The notes beneath the pieces are model-generated. The model was not told the origin of the DNA. It searched no databases and saw only the letters and a program-made list of their open reading frames with translations. This document shows positions 1 through 9,291 of a stretch of 64,000 nt of DNA, piece by piece. The DNA comes from Bifidobacterium pullorum subsp. gallinarum (lineage in GTDB: Bacteria; Actinomycetota; Actinomycetes; Actinomycetales; Bifidobacteriaceae). Position 1 is the first letter of the stretch. Each line of letters opens with the position of its first letter. The stretch lies in assembly GCF_000741215.1 (NCBI RefSeq), contig NZ_JGYX01000003.1, forward strand, positions 345 through 64,344. Reading direction: 5' to 3'. The position numbers and the translations under genes are program-made.

Positions 1-508
1 GGGATGATCAGATCGGCTTTGGCGATGTCCTTGAGCATGGTCTCGAGGGTTCCCTCGCGCTTGGCGCGGCCCAGCTGAAGGACGAGCTCGGCGGTGGGCA
101 GGAAGCGTACGTTCATGCCCCGGTCGATCGCGCTCATGCCCAGCGCGGTGGCCAGGTGGGTCTTGCCGCGTCCGGTCTTCCCGTAGAACACGAGGTCCTG
201 GGCCCTGCCGACGAAGCCCCTGGGAGAGCAGCTCGTCCCGGGCGTACCCGTCGGGCAGCTTCACGTTCGTGAAGACCGTGGCCGTCCAGCGTCTTGGGGA
301 CGGGGAACCGGGCGCGGCGCAGGAGCCTGGCGCGCTTCGAGGTCTCGCGGTTGTCCAGTTCCGTGCGCAGCAGCCTGTCGACGGCCTGGAGCTGCCTGGG
401 CGTGGCCCATGCCAGCAGGTCGTCGATGGTGGCTTGGGAGATGAACAGGGCGCGGGCCCTCGCCCGCAGCCGGTCGATGTCCGTGCGCTCCTCGTTCCTC
501 TGGCTCAT
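1..508 (-). pseudogene. istB: IS21-type istB helper ATPase, frameshifted and cut by window edge
   Basis: This is the ATP-binding helper protein of an IS21-type transposase. The start at 508 overlaps the istA stop by four bases (ATGA, 505-508), which is typical istA-istB coupling. The N terminus reads MSQRNEERTDIDRLRARAR and continues through a helical region typical of IstB up to the KTLDG segment near position 285. The frame then breaks. Family-like sequence resumes in another frame with a P-loop (GKTGRGKTHL, near 150-190) and runs off the left edge, so the C terminus is not visible. One or more frameshifts make it non-functional as read. The identification by order, P-loop and IstA coupling is firm; the exact number of lesions is not. 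Confidence 0.8.
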
Positions 509-1982
509 GCGTTGTCCTCCCTCCCGGCGAACGCCAGGTCGTATTCGGTCAGGTCGACGGGCTCGTCGTAGGCGACGGGCTCGGTCCCGGCGGCGTGTCG
601 GGCCGCGGCCAGGCATACGCCGGCGCGGTCGATGCCGCCGGTGGTCTCGAGGATCTCGGCCATCGCCGCCACCGCGTTCGCCCATCCGCTCTCGCGTTCG
701 GCCTGCCGGAGCGTGCGCAGCCCCTCGGCGAGGACCGCGCGCTCCTGCCCGTCGAGCCATTCGCGCAGCGGGTCGGGAAGCGCCTCTCGGACCTGGCTGT
801 TGGGCCAGGCCCCGGGCCTGTCGCCACGGCAGCCCGATCCGCAGGGACGGGTCGTCGCTGCTGGTGGGGTTGTCGCCGTAGGCGCGCGGATGCGTCGTGA
901 TGCGGGCCCCGGAGGCATCGAGCAGCTCGACCTCGAACGCGCGCAGCCCGACGATCAGCTCGCGCCCCGCATGCTCGGGGCCGGCCGCGTACCGGTGTCT
1001 GCTCTCGACGGTGACGATCCCGTACTTGTCGGCCTTCATGCGTTTCCACGTGACCACGTCGAAGCGTGTCTCCGGCAGCGCCAGCAGCGCTTTGCGGTCC
1101 CCGCGCGGACAGGTCCGTCTCGCGCCCGCCCTTGCGGTAGTGGTCCTTGTCGCCCAGCGCGAGGCACCGTTCGAGCAGCCTGGCGTTGAACGTCGGCATG
1201 CTCCACACGCTCGGCACCGGCACGAACAGCTTGCGGCGCACCGCGCCGACCCGGGACTCCACGCCGCCCTTCTCGTGGCCCGCGTACGTGTTGCAGAACA
1301 CGTATTCGAACCCGTAATGCGCCTGGAACGACTGGAACAGGCGCGTCAGCCTCACCCGTTCGAACATCCTGCGGCCCACGCCCGCGGCGTTGTCGAACAC
1401 GATCCGCGGCGGCACGCCGCCCAGCCACTCGAAGATGTCGCGAAGCGCCTGGCACGCGCACTCCGCGTTCTCCCCGGGCATCAGCTGGCTCGGCCCGACG
1501 TTCGAATACGGGAAATCCAGCACGAACCGGCGCATGCGAGACACCTCGCCCCGGAACCTGACGTCGACCTCGCCGAAATCGGCCTGCGCCTCGCCCGGAT
1601 GCCACACCAGGTCGAGGTAGCCGGCCTCGCGCTCCGCGGCGAACTCGCGCCGCAGCTGCGCGACCTTCCTCGTCACGGTCGACAGCGACACCTCCGCCCC
1701 GTACTCGTCACGCAGACGCTCCCATATCCGGGTCGCGGTATGCCGCTGCTTGCGCCACGTGCAGCGATCCTCCGCGAGCCACTGCTCGATCACCGGCACG
1801 TAACGGTCGATGACCGACTCCGCGTGTTTCCGCTTGACCGGCGGCCTGGGAGACAGATCCCCCGCCTTCAGGTACTTGCGCACCGTCGGCTCGCTGACGT
1901 TCTCGCTGCGCGCTATCGACGCGATCGACTCGCCGTTCATCCTGCGACGGCGAATAGACTGGACTTTGGGCATGCTGATCAT
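505..1982 (-). pseudogene. istA: IS21-type istA transposase with two frameshifts
   Basis: This is a DDE transposase of the IS21 family. The start is taken at 1982 because an AAGGAGG lies just upstream (about 1995-2001). The N-terminal HTH (SIASIARSENVSEPTVRKYL) is followed by the rve integrase core, with QADFGEVDVRF carrying the first Asp, then FDNAAG, and AGHEKGGVESRVG carrying the Glu. The reading frame is lost at a CCCC run (1099-1102), where the protein should continue DRKALLALPE, and again near 825-840. The last part (REALPDPLREWLDGQERAVL) is in a third frame and ends at 505. The protein is inactive as read. It pairs with the istB remnant downstream. Confidence 0.85.
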
Positions 1983-2087
1983 AACCTTTCCGGACCTCCT
2001 TGACGGAAAACGAAGCACCATCAAGATAAGGCCCACGGGTGGTCGGCATGCCTTTGCCTAAACCCGAAAAAACTACATGACTAAAAC

Positions 2088-3774
2088 GGGGTGGTGACGA
2101 AATGTTGGACTCCTTGAGCGGGGAGGAGTCGTCATCATGGCGAGGTATTCGAGGGAGCAGCGCAGGCGCGCGGCGGAGTTGTACGAGCGGTACGAGCACA
2201 GCGCGGCGGACGTGATCCGGGAGCTGGGGTATCCCAGCAAGGAGGCGTTGCGCATGTGGCATCGCGACTGGCTGGAGGAACGGCGCACGGGGATCCCCTC
2301 CAGTCGTGGCGAGCATTATTCGAGGTACACGGATGGTCAGAGGCGCGCGGCGGTGGAGCATTACCTGACACATGGCAGGCGTCTGAGCAGGACCATACGC
2401 CAAATGGGGTATCCCAGCCGTGAGGTGCTGGCGGCGTGGATCGACGAGCTGGCGCCCGGGGAGCGCGCGGTCAAGCGCGGCCCGGTGGCGGACGAGGTCA
2501 GGCGTATGGCGGTGGCGCGGCTGGTCGCGGGCGGCGTCACGTCGCGGCAGGTCGCGGCCGAGGTGGGCGTGGAGGCGTCGGTCGTGAGAAACTGGAAGCG
2601 TCAACTGCTGCGAGAACCGGTATCGGAGGGCGATCCAGTGAGACCGGATGATCTGAGGGAAGAGGACGATGGCGCGGCCCGTCCGGATCATGACGTGCCG
2701 GACCTGGAGGGGCTGGTCGCGGAGCGTGATCGTGTACGCGCGGAGGTCGAGCGGCTGCGCAGGGAGAAACGGGAGGCGGAGATCGAGCTGTCGATCCTCA
2801 AGGGGGCGTTGGATCTGGTGGGAAAAGAGCGGGGCGCAGACCCGGACAACCTGACCAATAGGGAGAAGACGATCCTCGTCAAGGCCGTCAGTGCCGGACA
2901 TGGCATCCCCGCGGGGCGTCTGCTCGCCCGGGTCGGTCTGGCGCGCAGCACCTACTACCATCAGTTGAACGCGATGAACAGGCCGGACAGGGACGAGGGG
3001 CTGCTCGCCCTGGTGCGCGACGTGTTCGAGAACAGCCTGCGCCGCTACGGCTACCGGCGGGTGTGGCTCGAACTGAGAAACGCCGGGATCGTCGTGTCCG
3101 CCAAAAGGGTCATGCGGCTGATGACGCGGCACGGGCTCGTCCCCTTGCTCAAGCGGGCCCGGCGCTACAGCTCGTACAAGGGCGAGCTGACCAAGGCGCC
3201 GGACAACCTCGTCAATCGCGTTTTCCATGCCGAGGAACCGAACCGGCTGTGGGTCACGGACCTGACGGAGTTCTCCATCCCCGCGGGCAAGGTCTACCTC
3301 AGCCCGGTGATCGACTGCTACGACGGGATGCCGGTGGCCTGGACGATCGGCACGAGCCCGAACGCCGAGCTGGCCAACCGGATGCTCCGCGACGCGTGCG
3401 CCACGCTCGGGGACGGGGAGCGTCCGGTCATCCACTCCGACCGCGGTTGCCACTACCGGTGGCCCGGGTGGATCAGCATCTGCAGGGAGAACGGGTTGAC
3501 CCGGTCGATGAGCGCGAAGGGCTGCAGTCCGGACAACGCGGCCGCGGAAGGGTTCTTCGGGCATCTCAAGCAGGAGTTCTTCCACGGCCGGAGCTTCACG
3601 GGCGTCACCATCGAAGGGTTCGTCGAACAGTTGGACGGGTACATGCGCTGGTATCGGGACGAGCGGATCAAGCTCGCCTTCGGCACCAGCATCGCCAAAC
3701 GAAGACGCGAGCTCGGACTCATGGCATAATCAAAGAACAAGGACACCGGAGTCCAACAAAACGTCACCACCCCC
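2088..3774 (+). mobile_element. Intact IS3-type insertion sequence
   Basis: The ends are imperfect inverted repeats of about 26 bp. The left end begins GGGGTGGTGACG and contains GTTGGACTCC (2088-2113). The right end read on the other strand begins GGGGGTGGTGACG and also contains GTTGGACTCC (3748-3774). The flanks carry AAAC on both sides (2084-2087 and 3775-3778), consistent with a 3-4 bp target duplication. It encloses one uninterrupted transposase gene, so it looks recent and potentially active. It sits just upstream of the istA start and abuts the decayed IS3 fragment on its right. Confidence 0.85.
2137..3729 (+). CDS. IS3-type transposase, single fused ORF (530 aa)
   Basis: This is a DDE transposase. 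Three successive HTH-like modules occupy about residues 1-150, each with a pattern such as RRRAAELYERY...ELGYPS. A leucine-rich coiled coil (DLEGLVAERDRVRAEVERLR) lies near 190-235. An HTH_21-like segment then carries ARSTYYHQL, followed by the rve core with the first Asp in WVTDLTEF, the second in HSDRGCHYR and the Glu in NAAAEGFFGHLKQE. Classical IS3 elements make OrfAB by -1 frameshifting between two ORFs. Here the whole protein is one ORF, so no frameshift is needed. The start at 2137 follows a GGGGAGGAG stretch. The catalytic triad is complete. Confidence 0.9.
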   Translation: MARYSREQRRRAAELYERYEHSAADVIRELGYPSKEALRMWHRDWLEERRTGIPSSRGEHYSRYTDGQRRAAVEHYLTHGRRLSRTIRQMGYPSREVLAAWIDELAPGERAVKRGPVADEVRRMAVARLVAGGVTSRQVAAEVGVEASVVRNWKRQLLREPVSEGDPVRPDDLREEDDGAARPDHDVPDLEGLVAERDRVRAEVERLRREKREAEIELSILKGALDLVGKERGADPDNLTNREKTILVKAVSAGHGIPAGRLLARVGLARSTYYHQLNAMNRPDRDEGLLALVRDVFENSLRRYGYRRVWLELRNAGIVVSAKRVMRLMTRHGLVPLLKRARRYSSYKGELTKAPDNLVNRVFHAEEPNRLWVTDLTEFSIPAGKVYLSPVIDCYDGMPVAWTIGTSPNAELANRMLRDACATLGDGERPVIHSDRGCHYRWPGWISICRENGLTRSMSAKGCSPDNAAAEGFFGHLKQEFFHGRSFTGVTIEGFVEQLDGYMRWYRDERIKLAFGTSIAKRRRELGLMA

Positions 3775-3805
3775 AAACCTCAACAAACAATTGAACAAAA
3801 ACACC

Positions 3806-4203
3806 TGTCGGACAGGGAGAAGGCGATGCCGGTCGACCGGCCGGGGCCGAGGTATTCGCTGAGGTCGATGGTCTCCTTGCCGCGGTATCGCGCCCAGCAG
3901 CTACCACTGCCACCACGCGAGAACGGGGGTCGATAAGCACGGGGCCCTGCGCCGCCGCGTCGCGGACGTGTTCCGCGAATCGAGGGCCGATACGGGTATC
4001 GGCGGGTCAGGGCGGCGCTGGGCACCGGGACGTCGGAGAAGGTGATTCGCGGGATCATGCGCGAGGACGGGCTGGTCGCCCGTGTTCCCGGACGGCGGCG
4101 CTACAGCTCATGCGAGGGCGAGGTCACGCCCGCGCCGGGCAACCTCGTCGGCAGGGACCTCCGCCGCTCCCGCGCCGAACGTGAAGTGGCTCACGGACAC
4201 CAC
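3806..4203 (+). pseudogene. 5' fragment of an older IS3-type transposase
   Basis: Pieces in several frames match the central part of the intact IS3-type transposase upstream: LSDREKAMPV corresponds to its LTNREKTILV, then SSYHCHHAR, RRRVADVFRES, YGYRR, RRRYSSCEGEV and a final VKWLTDTT, which is the first catalytic Asp region. Multiple frameshifts and a stop are present. The fragment ends exactly at 4203, where the inverted repeat of an IS21-type element begins, and its 3' half resumes at 6758. The 5' end of this old element is not recognisable next to the intact IS3 copy. Confidence 0.75.
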
Positions 4204-4254
4204 TGTCTGTGAACAATGGTGAGTGTGCCGGATGATCGTGAGGAAGTTGACCGG
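4204..4254 (+). repeat. Left inverted repeat of IS21-type element
   Basis: This 51-bp end aligns without gaps to the reverse complement of 6701-6751. The inner part (GATCGTG then GGAAGTTGACCGG) is nearly identical and the outer 20 bases more divergent. It directly follows the CACCAC target duplicate. Confidence 0.85.
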
Positions 4255-4369
4255 TTGAGCGGTCCGGATTGAGCCGTTTCATCTTCTTGGCATGAAGGAG
4301 GCGTCGGCCCCGTCCCGTTCGGATTAGATTCCCGAGTTGAGTGTGGTTTCTCCCGGTGTAGGAAAGGAT

Positions 4370-5852
4370 ATGACGGTGCCAACGCCCATACAACAACGTA
4401 TCAGGATTCTCGATGCCCGGGGTGTTTCCTGGCGTCGGATCGCCAGGGAGGTCGGGGTGTCACGGCAGACGGTCCGCAAGTACGCGCAGTTGGAGGACTG
4501 TTCGCCCAAGCCTCCCGTGCGCGCGGAATCCAGATCGAAGCTGGACCCGTACAAGCCGCTGATCGACAAGTGGCTGGAGGCGGACCGGTTCATGCCCCGC
4601 AAGCAGCGTCATACCGCCAGGCGCGTGTACGACCGGCTGGTCGCCGAGCAGGGGTTCGACGGCTCGTATCCGATCGTGCAGCGGTATGTGAAGCGTTGGA
4701 GGCAGGAGCATCGCGTGCCGGGCGAGGGGTACTTGGAGCTGGAGTGGTCGCCGGGGGTGATGCAGGTGGATTTCGGGCTGGCGCAGGCCGCGGTCGCCGG
4801 GAACCGGACGGACGTGCATTGCCTGGTGGTCTCGTTCCCGCATTCGAACATGCGGTATGCGGTGGCCCTTCCCGGGGAGAACGCTGAATGCGTGCGCCGT
4901 GGGGCTGCGCGTGGTGTTCGAGCATATCGGGGTCGCGCCGCTGGTCATGGTGTCCGTACGACGCCACCGGCGCGGGGCACCGGGTCGCGTGGGACGGGAT
5001 CACCGTGGTGGACGTGTCCCCGGCGGTTCATCGAGCATTACCGGATCGAGGCCGGGTTCTGCAATCCCGCCAGCGGCTGGGAGAAGGGCAGTGTGGAGAA
5101 CGCGGTCGGGTTCCTGCGCCGCAATGTGATGGTGCCCCTGCCGGACGCGGAGTCGTACGCGCAGTTGACGAGGTTCATGCTCTCCCGGTGCGACGAGATC
5201 GCCGAACGGCCGCACTACCGGTTGAAGACACCGGTCGGCGACCTGTCCGCGCGTCGGGCGCGCGTTGATGCAACGCCTGCCGTCCCATCCGTTCGACGCG
5301 TGCCGGTGGGAGATACGCAAGGCCGATAAGCAGGGGGTCGTCGAGATCGACTCGCACCGGTACCTCGCCGGCCCCTCCTGGCACGGGTGGACCCTGGACG
5401 TCGGCCTGCGCGCGTTCGACGCGGGGGATCCGCACCCAGGACGGGCGCTCGGTCGCCCGTCTTCCCCGCGTCTACGGGAAGGATCCCGGGACGGTCAGGA
5501 ACCCGGCCTCGCTGCTGCCCGCGCTGGCCAGGAAGACCCGCGCGTGGGGCGAGAGCCCGATCCGTGGTGATTTCCCCGACAAGCTGCGTCTGGCGATTCG
5601 CAAGCCCGGGACTCCAAGCAACGCCAACGCACGTTCCGTCTGATCGCCAAGGCGTCGGACGCCAGCGGGTTCGAGGCCTCCGCAGCCGCCGCCGAGCGCC
5701 TCGTCGAGCAGGGGCACGGCATCGACGAGGCCAGCCTGATGGCGTTAAGCCGCCGGATCGCCGCGGGCGAGACCCCGCACGACGAACCCGCCCCGGACCT
5801 TCGCGACTACGACCGGTTCATGAGGCCGGCCGAAGACAGGAAGGAGGCATGA
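4370..5852 (+). pseudogene. istA: IS21-type istA transposase, multiply frameshifted
   Basis: The start at 4370 has a good ribosome site (GGAAAGGAT directly before ATG). The HTH (RIAREVGVSRQTVRKYAQ) and the rve core (MQVDFGLAQ) are followed by FPHSNMRYAVALPGENAEC, where the frame breaks near 4890. The middle continues in two other frames (LRVVFEHIGVAP, then DATGAGHRVAWDG). Frame one then resumes with EAGFCNPASGWEKGSVENAV, holding the catalytic Glu. Further breaks occur near 5255 and 5420, before the final EDRKEA ends at 5852, overlapping istB. The element is distinct from the left IS21 copy (different N terminus and ends). Confidence 0.85.
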
Positions 5853-6637
5853 TGACCAAACCCGGAACCGCACAGCCCGACACGAAACGCCGCCGCGCGT
5901 CGACCGGACGCATGATGGACGAGATCATGGAACTCGCCCGACAGCTCCCGTTGACCCGACAGGTCCTCGCCGACCAGCTCGAGACGGCCACGCCAACGCA
6001 GATGGAGTTCATGCACGCGTGGATGCTCGCCGAACTCGACTCCAGGGAGCGTTCCAAACGCGCGCGCCTGCTCAAGCAGGCCGGGTTCCCCCAATCCAAG
6101 GAACCCGGGCGGCTACGACCGGGTCGCCCCTGCGGTTCCCCGTCGACTACGGGCGTCAGGCCCTCGAATCCCTCGACTTCATCGAACACGCGGAGGACGT
6201 GGTCATGTTCGGGCCACCCGGCACAGGCAAGACCCACCTCGCCGTCGCGCTGGGGCGCAAGGCTTGCCGGCGGGGCATCCCGGTCAGGTTCTTCACCGCC
6301 GCCGAACTCGTCATGCGACTGCTGCGCGCCAACGCGGAGAACCGGCTCGACAAGGAGCTCACCCAGATCGGCAAAGCCGGGCTCATCATCCTCGACGAGC
6401 TCGGCTACGTGCCCATCGACGAGGAGGGCAGCCGCCTGCTCTTCCAGGTCGTGACCAACGCGTACGAGCGGCAGAGCGTCATCCACGACCGCCAACATCG
6501 AGTCCGGCGGATGGGGCAGGATCTTCGGCGACCCCAACACGGCACGCCGCTTGTCAATCGACCGCACCGTCCACCACGGCAGGATGATCAGATTCGAGGG
6601 CGAGTCCTACCGCAAGACCCACGCCCTCATGCAATAA
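5849..6637 (+). pseudogene. istB: IS21-type istB helper ATPase, two frameshifts
   Basis: The gene has two adjacent ATGs (5849 and 5852) after a strong GGAAGGAGG, overlapping the istA stop. The N-terminal helical part ends in FPQSKEPG, where the frame changes (about 6110). The AAA+ core follows in another frame: P-loop GPPGTGKTHL, then LIILDELGYVP as Walker B, then QVVTNAYERQS. A second break near 6485 precedes the family-typical end GGWGRIFGDPN...KTHALMQ, which stops at 6637. Two lesions make the product truncated. Confidence 0.85.
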
Positions 6638-6700
6638 CAAACAAACACAACCAAACAGGACGGGACCAGACGCTCAAACGGCAACAAACCAGCCGATCAC

Positions 6701-6751
6701 CCGGTCAACTTCCCCACGATCAAACGGCACGCCCGAACTTGACGCAACACA
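6701..6751 (-). repeat. Right inverted repeat of IS21-type element
   Basis: This is the reverse complement partner of 4204-4254. It is followed at once by CACCAC (6752-6757), identical to the six bases before the left end. Confidence 0.85.
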
Positions 6752-6757
6752 CACCAC

Positions 6758-7229
6758 GCGGGATCAAGGCCCGTGACGGCAAGGTCTGCCTTTCCCCGAT
6801 GATCGACTGCTACGACGGCATGGTCGTGGCGCACACGGTCGGGACGTCGCCGAACGCGGGACCGGCGCGACACGATGCCGGGTCCGGGCCACCGCCACGC
6901 TGCGTGCCGACGAGCGTCCCGTGGTCTCACGGCGACCGCGGATGCCGTTACCGGTGTCCGGGATGGCTGGACCGGATGAGCCGGTACGACCTGGTCCGGT
7001 CCATGGGCGCGAAGGGGTGCAGCCCGGACAACGCCGCGGCCGAGGGGTTCTTCGGTCGTATGAAGACCCGGGTCCGTGCATCTCCGGGCATTGGGAGGAG
7101 CGTACGTGCGAGGAGGCCGGCGGCCTCGCCGGCGAGTGCATCCGTTGGTACAACCATACGAGGATCAAACAGTCGCTGGGATGGAAAAGCCCGGTAGGAT
7201 ACAGAACAAGCCAGGGGCTGGCCGTATAG
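6758..7229 (+). pseudogene. 3' fragment of the older IS3-type transposase
   Basis: This continues the gene interrupted at 4203. DGKVCLSPMIDCYDGM matches the intact copy's GKVYLSPVIDCYDGM, followed by TSPNA, then GDRGCRYRCPGW (second catalytic Asp region) and AKGCSPDNAAAEGFFGRMK with the Glu. The last part (YNHTRIKQSLGWKSP) is in another frame and stops at 7229. Joining 3806-4203 to this fragment gives a colinear but frame-broken transposase. Confidence 0.8.
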
Positions 7230-7465
7230 GAAAACAACTCCAAGAAAACGTCCGCAGCCCCCAACCCTTCAACTAAGGCGCTTTCTTCGGTTGTATTCTT
7301 GGTCGAAAAACAAACCTACAGGAAGCGCCCCTCACACCTTCGTATTCAACGGCTCAACGACGAGCCACCACCCACGAAAACAACACAAGAGCCAAACTAT
7401 GCGCATCATATAATCGAACACATGTCGTCACCGTCCGGCCATGAAACGCGGCGGCGCTATCCCAA
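7230..7465. other. Intergenic region with old IS3 end and a small palindrome
   Basis: Bases 7241-7262 (beginning CAAGAAAACGTC and ending in a C run) resemble the right end of the intact IS3 element (CAACAAAACGTC...), so the old element probably ended here. A further inverted repeat, GGCGCTTTC (7277-7285) with GGAAGCGCC (7321-7329), encloses 35 bases of AT-richer DNA and could be a transcript end or a short mobile remnant. I see no gene between 7330 and 7465. Confidence 0.5.
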
Positions 7466-8029
7466 TTAAAACCCACCAACTTCTTTCATGAAAACGAACA
7501 AATCCATGCATGGAATGCCGAAGTCTTCAGCAACGGCCGGAATCTTCACGCGTTTCCACGGACGCCCCGCCGGGTCCGGTTTCGTCTCAAACGTCACGAT
7601 TGTCGACCGAAATGCCATGGCGGTAGCGAGCAGCCACGGATCGGCTACCGTTTCAGGGGTCCAGTCTCTTACCGCTTTCGGTTGATACCGCATAGGCGTC
7701 GTGGCGATATGCGATAGCACTTGCCGGTATCCATTCAGGATGCTCGCATCGTTATCAGTGACAAGAACCAAGGACCTGACTGCATCAAGCTGTTTGTCCA
7801 ACTCGTCGGAAGCATGACCGTAGGTCTCATCACGGACCTTGTCAATGATGCCGAGGACTCCTCTTCGAATCAACCCGAACAGCCGACTCCAGAACAACTC
7901 GGACAATTTGAAGTCAGGGCTGTAATACTCGTTATACGGTCTCATCAGGCAGTTGGCGTCGATGAGGTAGCTGGGAGTCGGATCGTCGAACAACGCTCCC
8001 TGGGTAAGAGTCAAGTCCGAATCGCTCAT
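7466..8029 (-). CDS. DUF4411 PIN-domain protein, probable toxin of a two-gene module
   Basis: At 187 aa it fits the DUF4411 branch of PIN-domain RNases. The family start (YLIDANCLMRPYNEYY, residues 21-36) carries the first PIN acidic residue. Other conserved acids are in DNDASIL, VADPWLLATAMA and the ETKPDP segment. It begins with ATG at 8029, overlapping the upstream gene's stop (8026-8029), so the two are translationally coupled. The upstream partner is an XRE-ImmA protein, the known neighbour of DUF4411 proteins and the presumed antitoxin. RNase activity and toxicity are inferred from the family. The region lies next to an IS cluster. Confidence 0.8.
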   Translation of the reverse strand: MSDSDLTLTQGALFDDPTPSYLIDANCLMRPYNEYYSPDFKLSELFWSRLFGLIRRGVLGIIDKVRDETYGHASDELDKQLDAVRSLVLVTDNDASILNGYRQVLSHIATTPMRYQPKAVRDWTPETVADPWLLATAMAFRSTIVTFETKPDPAGRPWKRVKIPAVAEDFGIPCMDLFVFMKEVGGF

Positions 8030-9195
8030 GGTTCAACCCTCTTCAGCAATTCCTGGAAAGTGCGTCGGTTCGTTCCAGTCATCCGATACGCCTCGGTGTA
8101 GGAGGTCCGGCCTTCGGCCACGCTGGCGACGATGCGGTCAAGCAGCCGATGATCGAATCTGCTGCTTTTCGTAGCGTAATAGTTGCCGCCAGAAGAAACA
8201 TTGCGGGATTTCTGAGTAGCTGTCCATTCCTTTGCACGCTTGCATACCGCGTCATACTGCTCTTCTGAAATATACCTGTGGTGCAATGCGCGCAATGCGA
8301 CCGTCACCCAGGAAACCGGGAACAGTTTTCTTACAGCTCGTATCCGTTCATCCGCGTCACCACCTGCGGCGCCCCACGCCATGGAGAAGTCCTCATCCGG
8401 CATCAGCAACGCAGTGGCCGCGGCATTGCAAAGCCGTTCAACGGGCGTGACTGCGACAGAAACGGATTTATCGTTATACAATTCGTCTTCGCCAAGCAGA
8501 ATATGGGCAAGTTCATGCACCAATGAGAACAGCCGTGCCGATGCAGGCTCATCGGCTCTGTTGATGAATACCAACGGCGCATATTCGTCAATCAAAGCGA
8601 ACGCACGGAATTCTTCAGGATCCAAACGACGGCGCACGTTCTCCCCCACGATGCCGCTCATCATGACGATGATTCCCGCTTGTTCGGCGTGGTCGCGCAG
8701 ATATACAAATGCGGTGTCCGGATTAGAATTTGCCCCGTCACGATACCAATATTCATCAAGTCGCAGCACCTGTCGCAACGCTTCGGTCAAACCGGCACTG
8801 TCAACATCGACAGCAACAGACCCCACGAAATCGAAAGGTTCCTCATCGTGATCAATCCGGTCCTGCCGGGCCCAATCCTGCAACGCGGACATGGCGTAAA
8901 CCGTATCAACCAGATCCCTTGACGGCTTTCGATCGATATCACGACTCCCAATTGTCCTGTGCGCACACACCGGAGGCGTATCATCAATCGGCTGTGAAAG
9001 GAAGAAATATCCGAACGGCACCTGCAACCTGTCGCTTATCGTTCGAATGTCCTTCACCGTCGGCAGGGAAGCACCGCTTCTCCATTCTCTGATGTTGCTC
9101 AGCTGTGCATCAGTCAGCCGATCCTTGCTGCCGATATTCAATACCCAATCAAGAATCCGGGAGGGCACATTGATGCCGACGGATGTTTGCATCAT
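8026..9195 (-). CDS. XRE HTH plus ImmA/IrrE-type metallopeptidase, probable antitoxin
   Basis: This 389-aa protein has an N-terminal XRE-like HTH (about residues 15-65, with LTDAQLSNIREWRSGASLPT). A central ImmA/IrrE (COG2856) peptidase domain follows, whose zinc motif HELAHILLGE (HExxH) is intact near residue 238. The C terminus contains a second HTH-like segment (YTEAYRMTGTNRRTFQELLK). In related systems the fusion acts as repressor and antitoxin for the downstream DUF4411 PIN protein. Two adjacent ATGs (9195, 9192) follow GGAAAGGGG. Whether the peptidase is catalytic or structural is unknown. Confidence 0.8.
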   Translation of the reverse strand: MMQTSVGINVPSRILDWVLNIGSKDRLTDAQLSNIREWRSGASLPTVKDIRTISDRLQVPFGYFFLSQPIDDTPPVCAHRTIGSRDIDRKPSRDLVDTVYAMSALQDWARQDRIDHDEEPFDFVGSVAVDVDSAGLTEALRQVLRLDEYWYRDGANSNPDTAFVYLRDHAEQAGIIVMMSGIVGENVRRRLDPEEFRAFALIDEYAPLVFINRADEPASARLFSLVHELAHILLGEDELYNDKSVSVAVTPVERLCNAAATALLMPDEDFSMAWGAAGGDADERIRAVRKLFPVSWVTVALRALHHRYISEEQYDAVCKRAKEWTATQKSRNVSSGGNYYATKSSRFDHRLLDRIVASVAEGRTSYTEAYRMTGTNRRTFQELLKRVEP

Positions 9196-9291
9196 TGCCC
9201 CTTTCCGAAAACGTAATATACTCGTCGCTTCATTGTATCGGTTCTCGCGCCCCGTCGCTAACGTTGCGTGCCATCATAATCGCCGAACGCA

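Larger units (their letters stand above)
4204..6751 (+). mobile_element. IS21-type element inserted in the older IS3 element
   Basis: The ends form a 51-bp imperfect inverted repeat: 4204-4254 starts TGTCTGTG and ends GAAGTTGACCGG, and 6701-6751 read on the minus strand starts TGTGTTGC and ends with the same 12 bases. A 6-bp direct duplication CACCAC flanks it (4198-4203 and 6752-6757), as expected for IS21-family insertion. It contains istA and istB on the plus strand, both frameshifted, so it is probably immobile unless complemented. Terminal TGT...ACA and gene order fit the family. Confidence 0.9.

Noticed and set aside
7277..7329. Small palindromic segment as a complete mobile element
   Set aside because: Only nine-base imperfect arms and no target duplication; it is kept as a note under the intergenic region.
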